The notes below the pieces were generated by a model, which worked only from the letters and a program-made list of their open reading frames with translations, did not search any database and was not told the origin of the DNA. From contig NW_024037074.1 of assembly GCF_015706575.1 (NCBI RefSeq), positions 5,642,001-5,706,000 of the forward strand: a stretch of 64,000 nt of DNA, written 5' to 3'. Source of the DNA: Patiria miniata (taxonomy: Eukaryota > Echinodermata > Asteroidea > Valvatida > Asterinidae). Both the position numbers and the translations under genes were made by a program. Below, one piece after another: positions 34,215 through 47,500 of the stretch (position 1 is its first letter; the number at the start of each line of letters is the position of its first letter).

Positions 34215-34917
34215 GGTGGGTTATCCTTAATTGATGTTCGTTGCTCGGCAGAAGTTGAGGAGAGAGGCGTGGTTAGGGTAGTGGTATGGGAGGTATGAGA
34301 CTCCCAGACGAAGTTTCAACGTGGGAAGACTCGATAAGTGCAGTCCTACAGTCAGTGGGGGAAAGAAATTTGTGAGCTTTCTTTGATAGCTGGTCACGTG
34401 ATCGCATGTCATCCATGCACCTGCTGTATCTGTTGACAAAATGCGCCGGTGAACTTCAAGGCCTGAGGCATATGTAGTTATACTGCGGTTATTCTATTGG
34501 CGGTGGGCCTCGTCCATGTGCTGAAAGTTCCAAACGCTCCTCTCTGGGAGATTATTTCGAGTCCTGTGGGGGAGTTATCAGGGTTAGTGACCTGGGAACT
34601 GACAACTTGCACATATGTTTCGGGGGCTGGTACACATTCCCGGGGGGAGGGGGTGTTACCCAAGAACTGTTAACACGGAAGGGTCACCTACATTACATGG
34701 GTGAGAATCAAGTAAACAACTCACGGAGACGGATCTATAGGGTAGTAATCCGTGAGATCTTGACTAAGCTGAAAGGCTGGTTCACGGTACGGGCAGCGGG
34801 ACAAAAGTGGAGACCTTGGAGGAAAGTTCATGTTCAGCGTCAGATATGGATGAGGAGGAAATGTTAACTACAGTATTGGAACGGAAGGTGGTGGTTTTGT
34901 GGATTGGGGCCTGGGAC
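34215..34917. other. 5' flank of peptidase gene 1
   Basis: It aligns with 54581-55400 upstream of gene 2 and so is part of the tandem unit. The promoter should lie here, reading leftwards, but I see no clear TATA box or other motif that I can support. Confidence 0.5.
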
Positions 34918-35178
34918 CATGGGCGTCGCCAGGATCTTTTCTAGAGGAGGCCAAAGCACATTTCCCCTAAATCCCTGTACTTTCCAGCATATTCTCGATT
35001 TATCATTTTTCGAGGCTGTGCAGGGACATTTGCCCCCCACCCACCCATTGAATTAACAGCAATATGACTTTTTGTTTCTTTCTGTTTCTCCCTTTTTTCT
35101 CCTTTTTGTTTCTCCCTTTTTTCTCCTTTTTTTTAGTTGGTTGCTTTTCCGGGGAAGCGCTCGATCCCCCCCCCCATG
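34918..35178. mobile_element. hAT-type MITE upstream of gene 1
   Basis: The element starts CATGGGCGTCGCCAGG and ends CCCCATG. It is flanked by a perfect 8-bp direct repeat CCTGGGAC (34910-34917 and 35179-35186). Unit 2 shows the empty site 'ggggcctgggacgtctgc' near 55397. Confidence 0.8.
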
Positions 35179-35199
35179 CCTGGGACTTCTACCAATGTT

Positions 35200-35400
35200 C
35201 TTGTTCCTCCTGTTGAGAAGAACATAGGCCCCTTTAAATCTTATTATGGAAATTCTTATTAATCCCTTCTGTGTTTCTCCTCCCAACCCTGCATGCTTGT
35301 GAGTCTCTTCATGTTTATTTCTTGTACCTCTGTCCTTGTTAAGAAAACGTCAGGCCGCATTAGGCCTAAATATTTAGATTTGTATATTTCAGATCAATTC
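35200..35400 (+). mobile_element. Penelope-like element 3' tail remnant
   Basis: It contains 'aacgtcaggccgcatt', the same 3'-tail motif seen at 55621-55670 and, on the other strand, near 49741-49790 in the Penelope-like element. No coding part remains. The matching position in unit 2 shows that it predates the duplication. Confidence 0.5.
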
Positions 35401-36642
35401 AGTGAGAGTTTGCAGCAGTCCTTATCATCTTTTTTTTTTAGAATTATTGTTCAACCAAATACACATTTTTTTATATTATAATTGTAACTCATGACAAGAA
35501 ATCCCTTTTCTGTGATGTGAACTAGAAATTAAGCCAAATTGCGATTTGCTGAACTGTACAATGTACCTCGGCTCCTGAGACAACCAAACACTGAACTACA
35601 TGTATATGTTGTATGCTAGCAACCGGGTACATCAGCTGTTTCTAGATGGCGATCAACATCTTGCAAGAACAATTCCCGCTGTGGCTGTGATGTTATTCGA
35701 TACCGCTGCGTTAAAGGAACCATGGAGCCAGGAGCAACGAACTTATGACCTCGCTACTGGTACTAGAAGATTTACATTCTGGAAAAATGTTGGCGTCAGT
35801 ATCGATATCTTTGGAGAAATGCCGATTTTAGAATGGTATCAGATGTGTGGGTACGTTGGTGCATGGAGAAAAGAACCTTCCTGGGTTCCTCCATGTTTGG
35901 TGTGAAGGTACATAAGTTTGTCTAAAATGCAAGATCTTGACTTGATTGTTATCAGTTAAACCATGGAGGGGAAATGATATAATATAGGAGCCTATTAATG
36001 TGTAAATCCATTAATTCATTAAAATTACAACGCTCGTGGACAGTTAGACTTGTATGTACAGCAACTGACATTTTATGAGGAGCCAAAGGCATTCTTTGAA
36101 GTTGTATATATTTCTTCCTTCTTGAACTCGAGGTATAGCCTTGAACTTTTCGTGGAAGCATTTGAGCACAGCAGGCCCCGGTACTCGGTCATCACTTCTC
36201 GATATATTGAAACAATAGAACAGATTATGAAACCTCGTAGTCATTGGAATAATACCCCAGGCCTCTGGTGACCCTTTTTATGCTGTTTGTTATTTCAAAC
36301 TAATGAGTTTTTGGGTTGTGCTTAATGTACGTGCTATTTTTAGTAGTTTACTTTGATTGAATATGTATGACTTTAGCTACGAAAGAGGCGAATTTAAATT
36401 CAATAATACACTTTTTTAATGACGACTTCAGGTGTTTGAAAAAAATAGAGTTCGGAGTCATGTATCTATAGTGGAACACAAAGGCGCTTTTACAATGACT
36501 GCATAATACAAAATAATCAATAATACATATGGGACCTTTAGCTTTACATTGCATGTAAAAACGTAAGTTCGCATAAACCCTGGTAATACTGCATACACAA
36601 CTAAAAATAATCCTTACAATTATAATGCTACTTATGTAAAAA

Positions 36643-37060
36643 CAGGGGCGGATCCGGGAGTTTTCCAGGGGAGGGGGTTTCATCAGCAAAAAATTGAAAT
36701 GTAGACAGGGGTTTTTTTCCGGACACTTGGCCTCCGAAAATCAATAGTGGGGGAGGGGGGTGGGGGCTCGTACCATACCATACCATAATGGGTGCGCTGT
36801 TCAAATCCGACGATTATTTACCCTATATTACATAAAAGTGTAAAAATAGCACTTAACCAAGCTGGCTCTGTCCGTGTTTTGTGCACAGGCGGACATATTA
36901 CCAGTATAACTTTTTGGGGTGTCAGAGCGGGGGGGGGGGGGGGGGGGGTTCGGATTATTGTTAAGATATTTCTATGAAGAAAAGAATTGACAGATTTGGG
37001 GGTGTGGTTAAGACCCCCCCCCCAACCCCAACCCCCAACCCCCTCCTGGATCCGCGCCTG
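36643..37060. mobile_element. GGATCC-type MITE downstream of gene 2
   Basis: Ends CAGGGGCGGATCC and GGATCCGCGCCTG are the same as in the element at 21669-22048, with a similar interior of G tracts and 'ggacacttggcctccg'. Unit 1 shows the empty site 'cttatgtaaacatgac' near 20331. Left AAAAA and right ATACA against AAACA in the empty site fit a 5-bp duplication. Confidence 0.75.
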
Positions 37061-37961
37061 ATACATGACTAAATTGCAAACAGTGTAAACAATTTTTATG
37101 GTGAATACAAAATAGGCCTACAACATACATTTTCGAAAAATCTTTTTTCAATTATATTTTTTAAAATGTCATCAGCAAATGATGACATTGACAAGATGAC
37201 ATTGACAAGATTTTTTTTTACATTTTTTTTTACCTCCGGAAGATGTATAATAGACGCCATTTACAGGGTAAAAGAGGATTTGTAAATATTTTAAGGAATA
37301 TTATATAAAGAATCATTTTTTGCTTTTCATGGATTTTGTTCTCTCCAAACATCACTCAAATTCCACAGAAGAATGTTTAAGCCTAAACGTGTTGACGTTA
37401 CAGCTCAGTACATGCCCAACAGTTTTGATCACTAAACACGATTTCGTCGATAGCACTCTGTCAAAATAAGTCAATATATTGACTGATCTTTTGGAAAATC
37501 ACCTACATTTTTTGTCGTTAATGGCAGCAAGCCATGCAGTGTTTAGTACCAGAACGATCTTTAATCCAAGTATAAAGCTTTTTGATAATGTAGATTAGTT
37601 CCGGAATAAATACAAATGATCTTAGGCCCTATGCATTTAATTTAATAAAAACAACTTGACAGAAGTACATTTCTAGAATTATTATGTTCCGTTCATACTG
37701 TTCATGTTACGAACACGGTTACCAGTGACTGAACCGGAAAAAAATAATAAAGTTTTAACTCAATTAGAAAATCTGTTCAAAGTTAAGTTATCAGTTGATT
37801 TTCAATTTTGATGTTTTACAAATAAAGTATATAACATTTACGATGAACACTTCGCCAAAATAGACCCGGTGCGTAGAAGCCATCTTAGATGGCAATGGCT
37901 TTGTTTAACTGCAGCAATCTGTTCACCCATTTGTGCATCCCTTGTTATTATACAAATAATG

Positions 37962-38470
37962 AATGCTTGTGAGTTGCAATGGTAAGAATAATTTCATGAG
38001 GTGACAGATGAAAAGTTCCATTCCACGAGGCGAAGCCGAGTGGAATGGAACTTTTTATCTGTCGCCTCATGAAATTATTCTTTCCATTGCACGAACGTGA
38101 AACATTCATTATTTGTTTTACATAACACCTGAATAAATCCTTGTCATCTGATTGGTTGACTTTTAATAGCCAATTTAATCAGGTTAAAAACTGTTTAAAA
38201 GTTCGACAAGTTCATCATATTTATGTTAATGCAAACTGTTCAACAGGTTCAGAACAATCATATTCAATTTATCTCGATTTAAAACAGCGCCACCACCAGC
38301 AGCAGTGACACCGTGCAAATGAAGTTGCAATTCACCGTGCAATAGAACTTCCATTGCACTGTGCGCTGCGCGCCACGCGCGCGCCCTGCGTTGGTACGAA
38401 TAATTCAATGACATGTGATCAACGATCCACCAATCAGATGACGGGGATTTATTCAGGTGTTGTATAAAAC
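37962..38470. mobile_element. Nested foldback insertion shared by units 2 and 3
   Basis: A palindrome of about 130 bp (about 37975-38097) adjoins an element with inverted ends of about 50 bp (about 38102-38478, 'cattatttgttttac' and its mirror). Unit 1 has no insert at this place (21121-21140). Unit 3 has the same composite at about 60150-60657. It entered before units 2 and 3 separated. Confidence 0.75.
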
Positions 38471-38527
38471 AAAATAATGATGCCCTCTAAGATGGCCGCT
38501 ACACATACGGTCTATTATTGGAGGAAG

Positions 38528-41500
38528 TTAGTACCAGACTTTGCATTTGAGGTCCGGGTTCATGTAGCTTCCAGCCGGACAGTTGAACGCAGCGTTGAAC
38601 GCCTCGTTGTTCTGAAGCGCACCGATGACTCTGTGCGAACGAGAACGATAAAGCGAGATGGAGTTATCATTTTTGGGAAATGTATATTATAGAAATGATA
38701 TTATAGAAATTATTATAGAAATAGTTGATTACGTTTACTTAAAACGCTAGAATTGGTAAATTAGGAAATATAGTTAGAGCTCTTTTTTCATTTAGTAACT
38801 ATAAGTGCTACCACGTATGTCGTTTTTGTTTTCGCATGCCCATATTTACAAACCGTTTGTTGTTTGATTTGTCAAAATTACTTTATTTTCTCCTTTCTTC
38901 AACTTTTAAATCTGAGAGTGTTCTCGCAGAATACTGTTTAAAGCTTTACCAGTTGAGCGCTTTCTTTCAATATTCTGATTTATTACGTCAAATAGCACAA
39001 GCAGTTTTCTCTGACAAGCTTATTGAATGGGATTGTTTTTAAAATCTGGTCATGTTCTGAATCATACTGACACATAATTTCTTGATTTAGACATGTATAA
39101 ATCCTTGAATTTAGAGAGCCGAGTACATTATTTGGGCAAATGTGTAAAAACGAAGCCTGTTATAGATATATCATTTCACATTTTGCAGAGTGTGGCGCAA
39201 TTTCATCGTAATGTGCATTGGATCAGACATGGGACATGAATCTTCTTCAAGTGTGGCTCCAGAAACGTTTCAAGTCCGACACAAATGGAAACATATTAAC
39301 CTGTGATCTCTATAATAGATTTTAATGATCACAAGCAGAAGATGACATGTATTGACCCAGAGTTCCCGAGAGAGGAATTTAAAATCGTCTAAAGCAAAGA
39401 CGGACAATGAGCCCGAGGTTTTAAAAAATCACCCGACATACCTGTATCGGCCAGGACTGTGCACATTATTGTCGATGTAGTCATCCACTCCCGCTGGTGT
39501 GAACACACTGCACCAAAGCTTGATTGCAAGAAATTAATTACAGTTTTTCATGAAAATGGCTAAACCTATAGCTGCACGATAGTTCATTTTTCAAACTCTT
39601 ATTGTACATTAAAGAAGTACAAAAAACTTGAGTTTAGCCAAATTTTTGACGCGTTTTTTTATGGATATTGGCCTTTGTGGTCATTGTCCAACCTCACATA
39701 AAACCTTATGATATTAGGAGAGACAATAGATACTTTTAAGTTCATGATGTTAAAAACGTCAAAATAGTTTTGAAGGGACGGGTCTGTAAATTGGAGCGAG
39801 AATCGGTTTCTAAATTATAAGGAGCTGAACATTACCTAAATAATGGAATGAACAAGAAACTCTGCTTCATGGATTTATCCATTTAGGGGTTGGGTTTTCT
39901 GTGTTATGATGAAAATTTAATAAAAGACCGATTTACTAAGCCCCGCCTCCAGATGTATTGACCAATCACAGCCTTGATTGTCCGAGAAATGTCCGCTATG
40001 CGTGCATTTGCAAATGACACGCCCAGCATATAGCACTGGGCATGCGCACGTGGGCAGGTGGGCGGGGTTGAATGGATCAGTTTTAATTGTATACCTGGGA
40101 ATATGACAGGAAGAACATCTGCTCTTCAGTGAAGTCAATGCCGGGGAGACGAGGTTGCTTGGATATGTTGTCCATGTTAGCCTTGACGCAAGAGGAAATG
40201 TTGTTGGGGAAAATATATATTGTACCATACATTAGCGTCACGATATTTAAGAAGGGTGTATGTGTTCGTAATTACATGCATTAAAGGATTCATCTCAAAA
40301 ACAATCCCGCAAAAATTCCGCAAAATAATTTCCCTGAACGTTCATTTTGTGTATTACTCAACTTGAGAGAATCTTACGAGGAAAGTTTATATTGGTGACC
40401 GAGATGCAATCAGCCGATTGGGGAAAAAAACAAAGTTCCTTAACTTTCCTGGATTATCAAGATGGCTTCTGAAATAAAAATACACTTGCAATGAATATAA
40501 TTTTAAGATGTGATTCATGCTGATGATACCTTGTAAGACTCTCTCAGGCCTCCGTTGTCAGCAATGTTTTCACCCTGCGTCTGATCTCCGTTCAGCTATA
40601 AAAAAAAATAATAATAATAATAATAATCAATAAATAAAAAAAATTAAAAAATATTAGATTTTGGAGAACTTCTAAATTTACAATGATTCAAAAGGTCAAC
40701 CAGTCATTCCCTTGTGTTCCCTTTTTTATGGAAACCGGAAAGCCATTGACAAAAATGATCCGATTGCCATTTCTTTTAGCGACCACAATAAGAGGGCGCT
40801 TTTAAACTGTGTGGCCGTCATCACTCAGGGAAGGGCTCAAAGCAAAACGTACGCTTCTATTCTTTTCCGGCATGATGAATTCGGAGTACTGGTCGATGAT
40901 ACACTGCGCCCTCTCCAGGAAATTGTCGATGGACTCTTGACGCCACCAGACTGTATAGTTGCCGTCTTTGTCGAAGCGTCGCCCTGTGAAAAAAAGACCA
41001 AGATATTGGAATTGAAACTATGTCTTGGAAATGGCGGCCTCCTATCAATCAATCATAATACTTACATAATCCTCCCTCTTTTAATTGAACCTTAACGTCA
41101 TTTAGTCAGCAACATTTGTCATCAAAGTAGTACGTATATTTGATTGTGCTCAACGATACGATTTCTAATAAAAGCTAAATCTAAGATCAAATAAAATAAA
41201 GTTAACCCCTGAAAAATCACTTGCAACCGACCTTTTTAGTGCATGATAGGGACCTGAATATCTAGGTTAAAGTATCCTTTGCACTCATGGGCGTCGCCGG
41301 GATTGTTTTTTTTTTGAGGGGGAGGCAAAGCACATTTTCCCCAAAAATATCCATGTACTTTCTCTAGCATCTATTCTCAATTTATCAATTTTTTTTCGAG
41401 GGTGGGCAGGGGGACATTGCCCACCCCATCCCATTGACACCCCTGCAGACGCCCATTTTGTTAACTGTCCATTAAGTTAACAGCAAATATGACTTAAAAC

Positions 41501-44500
41501 CTCTTTCTCATTTTTTTTTTTTTTCATTTCGCCTTTTTCGGGGGGGGGGGAGGTTGGCTTTTCCGGAGAGGGGGGGGGGCAAGCGCCCCCCTTCCCCCCC
41601 CCCCCCCCCCCCCCCCAACCTCTCGACGCCCATCTTTGCACCACAAAAAAAACTAGTCTCTTTAAGGTTCCAAATACAGACATTTTCCAAAAATGTACTC
41701 AGTTTTACCCAGAGGTATCATAATCTGTATTGACTTTGGCTTAGTTTACCGAGGTTGTCAAAACCGTGGGTTATCTCAGGATTAATTTACCAAAGTCGTC
41801 AAAACCGTGGGTAATCTCGTGCCCAATGATGACACCGATTCCACCATAATTGGAGTACCTGAAATAGAAATAAAGAAAACTGGTTTAATTGGTTTAATGA
41901 CAAGATTAACCCGACGGTAGCTTGAGAAACTACCATAAGCTAACTAGCATAATTGCTAAGGTTCTTACAGTTCACTTGTTCGCTTCATTTTTAATGGGAA
42001 AAATCTTGAAAGATTAAACTTTAAATATTAATGGATTCAGAGGATTGAAGTAGGCCTAATTATTACTTACCAGGGAAGATCCTTGTGATAGAAAGGTGGT
42101 TGGAGAATGGCCGCTGGAATCACTAGAACAAAAAAAAAGAACATTACGTTATGGCGTTGGCTGATTCGTGATTGGTCGTTGGGAGGGTACTGGTGTCAAA
42201 TGGTGGGCCAGTTGATGTACTGATAATGGTTGTTTATAGTTTAGTTGGTCGGTCGGTTTGTCGGTCGGTTTGTCAGTTGGCCGGATGGTACCAGCCACCG
42301 CCAGCCGACGAAAGGCTTTCCTTGGTTGGTTGCAAGGGTTGGTTAAACTGGTGAGTAAATTGGCGTCTTGTATAACTGGGTAGTGAGTTTATTTTAGTTA
42401 TTGGCTAGTTTGTGGCTAAAAAGCAATGAGCGTGAGAGGAAAGGAGGCATAGACGGGTCGGTGGGTTGGTGAATGGATTAAGTGTTTGGTTGCTACACAC
42501 TTAAAAAAAAAAATTCGGATCAGATTGATTCAGAATCTGGGTTCTATCGGCTCAACTCTTTCCGGGTTAAAAATGACACTCTTCATTTTGACTCGAAATA
42601 AAAATGTCATTTTGTCCCCAAAAAGTGTCATTTTTGACCCGAAAAGTGTCATTTTAGACCAGCAAAAAGGATGTCGAAATGGATGTTTTAGAGTGTTCCG
42701 GATTTTAGTTTAAAGCGTCTATTGTGATGTGCATGGATGTACCTGTACTACATACCCCTCCCCCCGGACCGATACACGAAGAGAGAACAAAGGAATTGTT
42801 TCAGTCCTCGGGTGTCCCTTGTTGAAGACCGTCCTCTGTCGAACAGTTATGTGCTTAGTCTATGGGAGAGTGTTATATTACAGAGACAAAGGGAAACACA
42901 AAGCACTGTCCTCAGTGGTGTAGTAAAACACGACTGTGTGGCTAGGTTGTGGATGATGGTTGGCAAAATGAAAGCTGACGTGGTGGCTAATGTAGGGTTG
43001 TCTTCTGTGTTACATAATTGTATAAAAGAAAGACATAAATAGCTTACAAATTCCATTAATGGATACACCGTACATAGCATTGACGACGGCCGGCCCGCCA
43101 AAAGACCACCTAGAAGCAGAACAGAAAAAACCTTTCTTTCTTTTCTCGTAAAAACAAACAAACAAACAAACAAACAAATGAAACAAACAGATAGATTATA
43201 TTTACAGTTGTTGTTCATTCATGAACTGAAAGCCAAGACACAAAACCCAGGGTAGAGTTTGTTATTACAGAAGACCGCTGGTGCTTTTAAAAGCTATACA
43301 CATAATTTTATAGGCTTTAGTCGAAGCGAAAAAGGACGACATTGGGACACGAGCTACTAAATTATCCAAACATTCAAAACCTACTCACAGTGAATAATCG
43401 TCTTTCACCTCTTCACGTAAGCGAGCCAATGCACCCTGGGATAGCCACTCGCGGTATCTCAGGTTATTCTGGAAATACTCGTCGTCCGTGGCAGTCAGCT
43501 TTGGGCAGAGAAAGAGACAATCGCATAACAGTCATCTTTCCGTTTCGGCTAGAAGAGGACCTCCCTTTTCTTTGTGATCTTTATACAGTACCAGAATGCG
43601 ATACACACATACTGGAATGGGAGAGACTTTAACAAGCCAGGTAGAGACGACGTGAAAGAGTCTGTGCGAATATATATAGGTGCAGCGCTCCATTTGATTT
43701 TATTAATAAGGTCAATCCGTAAAACAAAGAGCAAACAGACTCGGAACCACAACTTGCTATCAAGAACTATCAGAGGAAGTATATTGACGGCAACCCCATA
43801 AGCAAACTATGGTCCAATGGTTCAAGGGCAGATCCGGGGGGGGAGCCAACGGGCGCCAGGCCCCTCCCCCCCCCCCCAAAAAAAAAACGAACCCAATTTT
43901 ATTAATTTTTTTAGTGACGTCGCAATAAAGGCAGGCACTGCGAACACCACTATCTTTTCCTCAGGAAAAAAGGGGTTAAAGTGGTAAGATATTGCCTCAA
44001 ATCGCACCACAGTGCATCTAACATCCAACAAATTTTCGGGGCCCTTAAGCGGGCCCGAACCCCTCGCCGTAACCGTGTTCGATTCATGTGCCGTGGTACG
44101 TGGGTTCGAATCCTGACTGGGAACATGGGATGCTTGTGTTCTTTGGCAAGACACTTGACTATAATTGCCTCTCTCCACCCAGGAGTATAAATGGGAACCT
44201 ACGAAGGCATGGGCGTCGCGAGGGGGGGGGGGCAAGGGGGGCACTTGCCCCCCCCCCCCCCCTTGGAAAAGCAAAAAAAAAAAAAAAAAAAAAAAAAGGA
44301 AGAAAAAGAAAAAAAGAAAAAAAGGAAAAAGAGGCGCGAAGACAAAGTGGTGTAAATTTAATTAGTTGGGGGGGGCAAAATGTCCCTGCCCCCCTCTAAA
44401 ATTGATAAATCGAGAATGTGTTGAGAAATACAATCATTTTTTGGCAAAAAAAAAATTTTGCCCCCCCCTCTAGAAAAAAATCCTGGCGACGCCCATGTAC

Positions 44501-47500
44501 AAAGGTGGAAAGCAGATTGCGCTGATCTCAACCTGCTGCAGAGAAATGGTCTCGTGGTCTGATGAACAGGGGTAAGACAGTGTGAAGTACCGTGAAACCT
44601 TTGGAATAAATAATAATAATAATAATAATAGTGGATATTTATAAAGCGCACGTATCCACCAGGACTGGTGCTCAAGGCGCTACATCATTATTACCCCTGC
44701 TCATTGGGCCAATGAAACATTCCAAATACCATCTCAGCTCCCTGGGGAGTATACAGCTCGCTGCAGCCTGTTAGGCGCAAGGAAGCTAATTCAATCACAA
44801 TAACCATCTCGGCGCCCTAACAGGTACCCATTTACGTGACAAAGTGCCTTGCCCAAGGGCACACGCACCATGACCCCGCCAGGACTCGAACCCACAACCT
44901 GCAGCTTTACCCGCAGACCACGAATCAGTGCCCTTAACCACGAGGCCACAGTACTCCACGCTATATCAACACCATAAACTGTGTTATTGCCGTGTAACTG
45001 TGCTATTTTTTGTCAAATACATGCACGGCGGCATCCCGGTTACCCTGGCACCCTAACATACACATGGGGTGGAATCTAACATTATTGTCACCTAAAACTA
45101 CCCAATTTGTTTTGGGTTTTTTTTTTTGCTACTTACATCGGCATACTTCGCATCAAGCTTGGTGTTGTTTTTGATCCATTCTGGGTAACCAATTGCGATG
45201 TCCATAACATCTGCCTATGGGGATGATAATAACAACAAAAATCGCTGAAAACGGCTACTTTGCATTTCCATAAAATTATATCTTTCTAATAAAAATAACT
45301 AAAGCCAGTAAACAAGGCCTGATTTACACCTGTTATACGTGGTAACACAACGCACATGAATCAATAATTGATGACCGAGTCCAGAGTTACGAAAAGCCTT
45401 CCAATCGTCAAAGTGATTTGGGGCTTTGCAAGTTAAATACATTTGAGAATTCACAGAGAAATGGTTCCGAGATATATTTTTCGAGTCAAGCTCTGACCAC
45501 AGTGACCGAAACGATGGGTTTCGTATTTCTTCTTCTTCTCAGAACTTGACCATATCTCCTTGGAGACAGTTACTTCGAAATGATGTATACCAGTTTGTGG
45601 TATGACTCACACGGATCTTATTCATAACGACCCTTTGACCTTCGTACTGTCACCTTGATGACCTTTGACCTTACCTTTTCAGCCACCACGGCCTTGTCTT
45701 CCTCCTGCAGCCAGTCATTTGTTTTCAGCATGGATTTGAAAGCCGTCCGCACATTGTGAACTATTTCAAGCGTCTACAGGGGGGAAAGCAGATTTTGTTA
45801 ACAAAAGTATCGCATTTCTTATGGAAATACTGAGTCACTGGTAGTACTGCGCATGCGCCTACGTGAGGATTGTGAATGTTCAACCAATAAACGGTGAAAG
45901 GCACCGGATTTCATAGGAGTCAAAATTTCTTGTGACACTGGAAAATTGTTTGAGACCAGCCAGCCCACCAGACTTTTTCAACCGTTTAAGACCGGCCACG
46001 GGACAAGCTCTCGACCAAAAGGAATGGGTAAGCTGTCTAAGGTATTAATGGGGCACGCGTACGGTTGCATCGCTGGTTACCAACAGCCAGGCGCGCATCA
46101 TAAAGCATGACGGGGAGCCAGGATCAAGAAGATTCGCGATGACATTTTGAACATCGATTGATGAGAGACGTTCAGACTTTGCTATTAGTGCGCATGCCCA
46201 GTTTACGTCACAAATCAGCCACTAGTTGACTAATCATCCTCGTCTGAACTGCTTCTTTGTTGTCCATACCTTTTGTATCGTATCTTCAGTGAAGTGTTCA
46301 TCCACGTACATCCTACCGCTGATAAACATGTATTGGTCATTGGCGTTGTTGACGCATGTCTTCCAGCGAGCTGTAGGAGACTTCGTTTTGTTCACTTCCA
46401 GTTGGTACTCGTGCTGGATGGCTAGGAATGTCTCGTTCAGGAAGGGGACCATCTCACTCACCAGACACCAGATCATGTAGTTGGCCTTGACTCTGACGGG
46501 AAAAGAAAAAACAAACTGACCTATCTTTAAAGTTTCTCTGAACACGATTTGCTTCCAGAAATGATTATCCCTTTCTTGTCTGATATCAGATGGCGTGTTC
46601 CCATTATCATTATGATATCAGATGATATCATATAATGGGAAGTGATGAGTCTCCAAATACAATAAATATATGCAAGAATGGTATCGCAGTCTAGATTTAT
46701 GCTATTATGACAAAGGCTTTCCACTATTCCATAACACATCCCATTTCACCCCAATCCGACAGGTGGGGCCTATTTAAATACTTTCGACATGAAATATCGA
46801 TGCTGCTGCGACTTAACCGCTAGTCCCATTTAATAGCCCGGCAAGCGACATTCTGCAAAACAACGATGGTCACGGAGGATTTTATGTTAATTGGTACTTT
46901 TCAAAGTTCTTTCAATGAATTCCTTCCATGAAATCCAGCTTAGGATGGTCCTTTTCCTATTAATTCTTTACCCACCTGTTGTCTTGGTCTTTTATCCACA
47001 TGGTGACATTGCCGATATAGTTTGGGTTGTAGTTGACGATTGGCTCGTCGTCTGTTACTCCTGGGTCAACGCTTGCCGGCAACATTAGTTGAAAGAAACG
47101 CGTCCAGTCGATCTTGAAAAAAAAAATAATATCCTTACAGACTGTGTTTAAAAGTGCGGTTGGATGATAATTTGGGTATAATGTGCAAATTTGATAAAGA
47201 ATTAATAGTTTCAACAATTTGTGTTATAAAGTTGTATGATGTGCACAGTAATAGGCGAAACCTTGCGTATTGGATCTAACTTAATTTTAACTGTCTCGAA
47301 ACTCTAAATATATGAGAATTCTGCTTTGTTGCGTCTAGGCCCCTTTAACAACTCATATCATGATATTTGTATGAAACGTCTACTTGTGAAGAAATGCCCA
47401 TCAACAACAACGGAAAGTCTGAACATGTACCAAGTCTCGAAGCAATAATGTCAAATCTTTACCACATCCATTCCAATTTCCTTTAGAGTGTTTTCAGTGG

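Larger units (their letters stand above)
35440..38527. other. Start of unit 2: 3' flank of peptidase gene 2
   Basis: It aligns in blocks with 18930-21186 (unit 1) and 55740-60713 (unit 3). No gene is seen. It holds the MITE at 36643-37060 and the nested insertion at 37962-38470. Confidence 0.6.

Noticed and set aside
44088-44399. Lysine-rich frame
   Set aside because: Poly-A region of a nested MITE; not protein-like outside the A runs.
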